A program made the translations under genes and the position numbers. Shown piece after piece: positions 41,992 through 45,174 of a stretch of 45,174 nt of DNA (its first letter is position 1; every line of letters starts with the position of its first letter). Origin of the DNA: Deltaproteobacteria bacterium. GTDB lineage: Bacteria; Myxococcota_A; UBA9160; UBA6930. The stretch is from contig NYZB01000160.1 of assembly GCA_002687015.1 (NCBI GenBank), positions 1 to 45,174 of the forward strand, given 5' to 3'. The notes under the pieces were generated by a model, which was not told where the DNA came from, did no database searches, and was given only the letters and a program-made list of their open reading frames with translations.

Positions 41992-44649
41992 TCAGTGGGC
42001 TTCGCGCCAGTTGGCTCCGGTCCCCAGCTCCACGACCAGGGGCACCTCCAGAGCATAGACCCCCTCCATGAGGGCCTTGACCTTCTCTCCGAGAGCCGGG
42101 GCCGCGGCCGCGGGCACGTCGAAGACCAGCTCGTCATGGACCTGGAGGATCATGGGGCCGCCGAGGCCGTCGCTATCGAGCTCGGCGGCGATCTCGATCA
42201 TGGCCTTCTTGATCAGGTCGGCCGCCGTCCCCTGGACCACCGTGTTCACGGCCATGCGCTCGGCCGCCGTGCGCAGGGCGCGGTTGCGCGAGGCCAGGTC
42301 GGGCAGGTAGCGGCGCCGGCCCAGGAGGGTGCGCACGTAGCCCTGCTCCCTGGCCGCCTCCTTCGTGTCCTCCAGGAAGCGCCGCACGCCGTCGTACTGG
42401 GCGAAGTAGCGGTCGATGGTTTCCTGGGCCTCGGCCTGGGCAATGCCCAGCTGGTTGGCGATCCCGAACGCACTCGAGCCGTAGAGGATCCCGAAGTTGA
42501 TCGCCTTGGCGGCGGCCCGTTGCTCGCTGCTGACTTCCGCCTGGTCGATGCCGGCCACCTCGGCGGCCGTCCGCCGATGGATGTCGTCGCCGGAGTGGAA
42601 GGCCTCGATCAGGCTCTCGTCTCCGGAGAAGTGCGCCATCACGCGCAGCTCCACCTGGCTGTAGTCGGCCGAGAGCAAGAGGTTGCCCTCCGCGGGGACG
42701 AAGGCCTCGCGGATGCGGACCCCCTCGGCCGTGCGAATGGGGATGTTCTGGACGTTGGGGTGGGACGAAGAGAGCCGTCCCGTGGCCGCCCCGGTCTGGT
42801 GGAAGCTCGGGTGGATGCGCCCCGTCGCCTCGTTCACGAGCGGCGGCAACGCGTCGACATAGGTGCTCTTCAGCTTCGAGAGCCGGCGGAAGGCCAGGAT
42901 CTCGAGGGGCAGGTCGTGGTGGGCGGCGAGCTGCTCGAGCACACCCTCGTCGGTGGAGTAGCCGGTCTTGGTCTTCTTGATCACCGGCAGCTTGAGCTTG
43001 TCGAAGAGGATGACCTGGAGCTGCTTGGGCGAGCCGATCGTGAACTCCTCGCCGGCCAGCTCGTAGATGCGGCCCTCGATGCGGGCCAGCTCGCTCTCGT
43101 ACTCGCGGCTCAGCTCGGCGAGCTTCTCCTCGTCGACGCGAACGCCGGCCCGCTCCATCCCCGAGAGCACGCGGGTGAGCGGAAGCTCCACATCCTCGTA
43201 GAGCGCGTCGAGCTCGTCCCTGGCGAGCCGCTCACAGAGGGACGCGACGAGGTCGCGCAACGCCGCGGCCTCCTCACCCGCCCAGGGCGCCGCCTCCTCG
43301 ACAGTGAGCTCGTGGGCCGGCGTGGCCTTGGCTCCGCGGCCAGCGACCTCCTCGAAGGCGCGATGGCTGCGGCCCAGCGCCTGTTGGACCAGACCCTGCG
43401 TGGTGCGTTGGGCCGCCGGATCCAGCAGGAAGCCGGCCAGCTCGGCGTCGAAGGCGGGAACCGGGAGGGGATGGCCGGCCTCGGCGAACAAGGTCTGCAG
43501 TCGCTTGGTGTCCCGGCCACCCCAGGAGTGCCCGGTGATGTGGGCCGCCAGGGCCGGGAGCGCTTCGTCCCAGCGGAGCTCGCAGGCCGGCAACAGGCTC
43601 CCGTGGCCAACGGGCAGATAGGCCGCGGCGCCCTCGCGGGCGAGGCCCAGGCCGGCCGGCTGGCCGACCAGGCCGCTCGTCGCATTCCCTCCGACCAGGA
43701 CCACGGTGAGCGCTTCGCCCTCGGCTTGCTTCCCGAGCCAGGCGGCAAGGACCTTGGCGTCCCCGAGGACGTCGGTCTCGATCGGCTCCTGCGCCTCGGC
43801 CGGAGCGCTACCCCGGTCCTCGAGGAGGCGGGTGAACTCGAGACGGCGATAGAGGGCCTGAAGCGCATCCTCGTCCGGAGCCGGCGGCCCGACCTCGGCC
43901 GGCCCGACCGGCAGCGGGACGTCCGTGCGCAGGGTGGCGAGCTGCCTCGAGAGCTTCGCCTCGGCGGCCTGCCCCACGAGACCCTCTCGCGCCTTCTTCC
44001 CCTTCACCTGGTCGGCGTTCTCGAGCAGCGTCTCGAGGTCTCCCCATTCACCGATCAGCTTGGCGGCTCCCTTCTCACCGATCCCCTTCACACCGGGGAT
44101 GTTGTCCGAGGGGTCGCCGACCAGCGCGCGCAGGTCGAGCAGCTTGTCGGGGAGGACGCCGAAGCGCTCCTCCACCTCGGCCGGACCGATGCGCTTGTCC
44201 TTCATCGTGTCCAGCAGCACCACGCGATCGCTCACGAGCTGCATCAGGTCCTTGTCGGTCGAGACGATCACGATCTCCAGATCCGCAGGGGCGCGCTCGA
44301 CGAGCGTGGCGATCACGTCGTCGGCCTCGAAGCCCTTCGCTTCGAGGATGCGCAGACCGAGGTTCTCGACCAGCTCGCGTGCCACCGGGATCTGGACTCT
44401 CAGGTCCTCGGGCTGGGCGTCCCGATTCGCCTTGTAGTCGGCGTAGATCTCCTTGCGGAAGCTCCCGCCAGGCGGATCCATGGCGACGACGACCCCGTCC
44501 GGCTGCTCTTCGCGCAACACCTTGCGCACCATGTTCGCGAAGCCGAGCACCGCGTTCGTCGGGAGGCCCTCGGCATTGCGCAACGGGGGAATCGCGAAGA
44601 AGGCGCGGTACAGGAAGTTCGCCGCATCGATCACGACCAGACGGGGCAC
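41992..44649 (-). CDS. polA: DNA polymerase I
   Basis: 885 aa. The N-terminal ~290 residues are the 5' nuclease (LVVIDAANFLYRAFF; VVAMDPPGGSFRKEIYADYK; GEKGAAKLIGEWG helix-hairpin-helix). The middle ~180 residues keep the proofreading fold in outline but lack the DxE motif (the strand reads LTVVLVGGNATSG), so 3'-5' activity is probably lost, as in Taq. The polymerase domain is intact: motif A ADYSQVELR (Asp662), motif B RAAAKAINFGILYGSSAFG, motif C VHDELVF (Asp839). GTG start. It works in repair and Okazaki fragment maturation. The gene is convergent to none; its neighbours on both sides are independent. Confidence 0.97.
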   Translation of the reverse strand: MPRLVVIDAANFLYRAFFAIPPLRNAEGLPTNAVLGFANMVRKVLREEQPDGVVVAMDPPGGSFRKEIYADYKANRDAQPEDLRVQIPVARELVENLGLRILEAKGFEADDVIATLVERAPADLEIVIVSTDKDLMQLVSDRVVLLDTMKDKRIGPAEVEERFGVLPDKLLDLRALVGDPSDNIPGVKGIGEKGAAKLIGEWGDLETLLENADQVKGKKAREGLVGQAAEAKLSRQLATLRTDVPLPVGPAEVGPPAPDEDALQALYRRLEFTRLLEDRGSAPAEAQEPIETDVLGDAKVLAAWLGKQAEGEALTVVLVGGNATSGLVGQPAGLGLAREGAAAYLPVGHGSLLPACELRWDEALPALAAHITGHSWGGRDTKRLQTLFAEAGHPLPVPAFDAELAGFLLDPAAQRTTQGLVQQALGRSHRAFEEVAGRGAKATPAHELTVEEAAPWAGEEAAALRDLVASLCERLARDELDALYEDVELPLTRVLSGMERAGVRVDEEKLAELSREYESELARIEGRIYELAGEEFTIGSPKQLQVILFDKLKLPVIKKTKTGYSTDEGVLEQLAAHHDLPLEILAFRRLSKLKSTYVDALPPLVNEATGRIHPSFHQTGAATGRLSSSHPNVQNIPIRTAEGVRIREAFVPAEGNLLLSADYSQVELRVMAHFSGDESLIEAFHSGDDIHRRTAAEVAGIDQAEVSSEQRAAAKAINFGILYGSSAFGIANQLGIAQAEAQETIDRYFAQYDGVRRFLEDTKEAAREQGYVRTLLGRRRYLPDLASRNRALRTAAERMAVNTVVQGTAADLIKKAMIEIAAELDSDGLGGPMILQVHDELVFDVPAAAAPALGEKVKALMEGVYALEVPLVVELGTGANWREAH

Positions 44650-44700
44650 GGACGCACGGTAGCAGAGGGCTCGTGACGCCTTCGCTACCTTGGGCAGGGC

Positions 44701-45024
44701 ATGACCCAGGCCACCCCGCCTCCCGAGCTTCCGCCGCGTCGCCCCCGCACCACCTTCCGGCCGAGCTTCACGCTGATGCTCCTCTACCTGGCCGGCTTCT
44801 TCGTGCTCTTCTCGTTGCTCTTCGCACTCCCCGACCTGATCGAGGGTGCGCAGCAGCTACCCCCCGGCCCCGACGAGCTGACCGACGAGGAGCTGGCCCA
44901 GGCACGGGAGATCTCCCGCCAGGCGCTCTCGGGCGGCAAGATCTTCGCCGCCATCGCCGCCTCGGTGATCGCCGTGGGCCTCGGCGCCTTCCGCGGCGTC
45001 CTCCCCGGCCTCGGCGAGCGGTAG
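44701..45024 (+). CDS. Small membrane protein of unknown function
   Basis: 107 aa. After a proline/arginine-rich cytoplasmic start (MTQATPPPELPPRRPRTTFR) there are two hydrophobic helices, FTLMLLYLAGFFVLFSLLFA (about 23-42) and IFAAIAASVIAVGLGAF (about 81-97), separated by an acidic loop (ELTDEELAQAREI). No family is recognised. It is divergent from polA, 51 bases away. Confidence 0.75.
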   Translation: MTQATPPPELPPRRPRTTFRPSFTLMLLYLAGFFVLFSLLFALPDLIEGAQQLPPGPDELTDEELAQAREISRQALSGGKIFAAIAASVIAVGLGAFRGVLPGLGER

Positions 45025-45040
45025 GGTCCTCCCCGGTCCA

Positions 45041-45056
45041 GCCTCCTCTTGGAGGC
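45041..45056. terminator. Small hairpin after the last gene
   Basis: GCCTCC (45041-45046) pairs with GGAGGC (45051-45056) around TCTT, 17 bases after the stop of the membrane-protein gene. No T-run follows. The remaining bases to 45174 hold no gene I can support; an ATG at 45106 opens a 23-codon frame cut by the window edge. Confidence 0.35.
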
Positions 45057-45174
45057 CGCTTCGCTCCTCCTCTTGGGATCGCGGGGCGGCGGGCACCCTA
45101 CGCTCATGGCTCGGCCGGGACACCCTGCTTCCGGCGTTGCGTGGACGCAGTGTCGCCTCCGCGGCTGCGCCGCA

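Noticed and set aside
41950-44676. 908-codon plus-strand open frame over polA
   Set aside because: Antisense shadow of DNA polymerase I; the polA frame has all motifs.
45106-45174. Start of a gene at the right edge (23 codons)
   Set aside because: Too short, no ribosome site and no recognisable sequence.

Overview
This is a very GC-rich, densely packed chromosomal stretch with 44 protein-coding loci, counting one partial gene at the left edge and two broken genes. I see no rRNA, tRNA, CRISPR array or complete transposon. The mix (PEP-CTERM surface protein, 7Fe ferredoxin, E. coli-type DNA polymerase II, two ECF sigma/anti-sigma operons, a SelD fusion, many SDRs, amidases and a P450) fits an environmental delta-proteobacterium-like lineage such as Myxococcota or Desulfobacterota. 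That placement is inference from gene content and composition only.

Layout. 1-1700: a TetR regulator with a downstream flavin oxidoreductase, facing a 5'-truncated SDR pseudogene. 1733-8200: a CBS-domain protein, a GrdB/PrdB-like selenoprotein whose in-frame UGA at 2870-2872 is followed by a textbook bacterial SECIS hairpin, a cytochrome P450, a membrane SGNH hydrolase, and a flavin-oxidoreductase/SelD fusion that would make the selenium donor. 8341-14662: a thiolase-like protein, a DUF3604 protein, and a minus-strand operon SDR - phosphotriesterase-like hydrolase - APH-type kinase that looks like lactone or hydroxy-acid catabolism. 14727-14831 holds a large inverted-repeat element. 14859-17630: MoaA overlapping a 7Fe ferredoxin, then divergently a CGFS glutaredoxin and a CnoX-like thioredoxin/TPR protein, so an Fe-S and thiol group. 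17594-23472: PEP-CTERM protein, DNA polymerase II, a terpenoid-toroid-like protein, a membrane metallophosphoesterase and a small orphan.

23522-29858: a two-gene ABC-2 exporter, ArfB ribosome rescue factor, YfcG-like GST, MmcQ/YjbR protein, then a minus-strand operon amidase (frameshifted) - beta-lactamase-fold hydrolase - OsmC. 29903-35824: a lipoprotein purple-acid-phosphatase-like phosphoesterase, a small coiled-coil protein, a second intact amidase, a SIMPL-domain protein, an SDR and a lipoprotein. 35821-38075: ECF sigma factor translationally coupled to a membrane anti-sigma factor fused to a bactofilin-like beta-helix. 38148-40146: a PLP-dependent decarboxylase divergent from PdxH, which makes PLP. 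40361-41917: a second ECF sigma/anti-sigma/secreted-protein operon. 41992-45024: DNA polymerase I and a small membrane protein.

The strongest discovery is the selenoprotein with its SECIS element and the nearby SelD fusion. A conventional gene caller would cut this protein at residue 180. Other points of interest are the 26-bp inverted-repeat element, a second palindromic element between convergent stops, the anti-sigma/bactofilin fusion and the single-base frameshift in the amidase.
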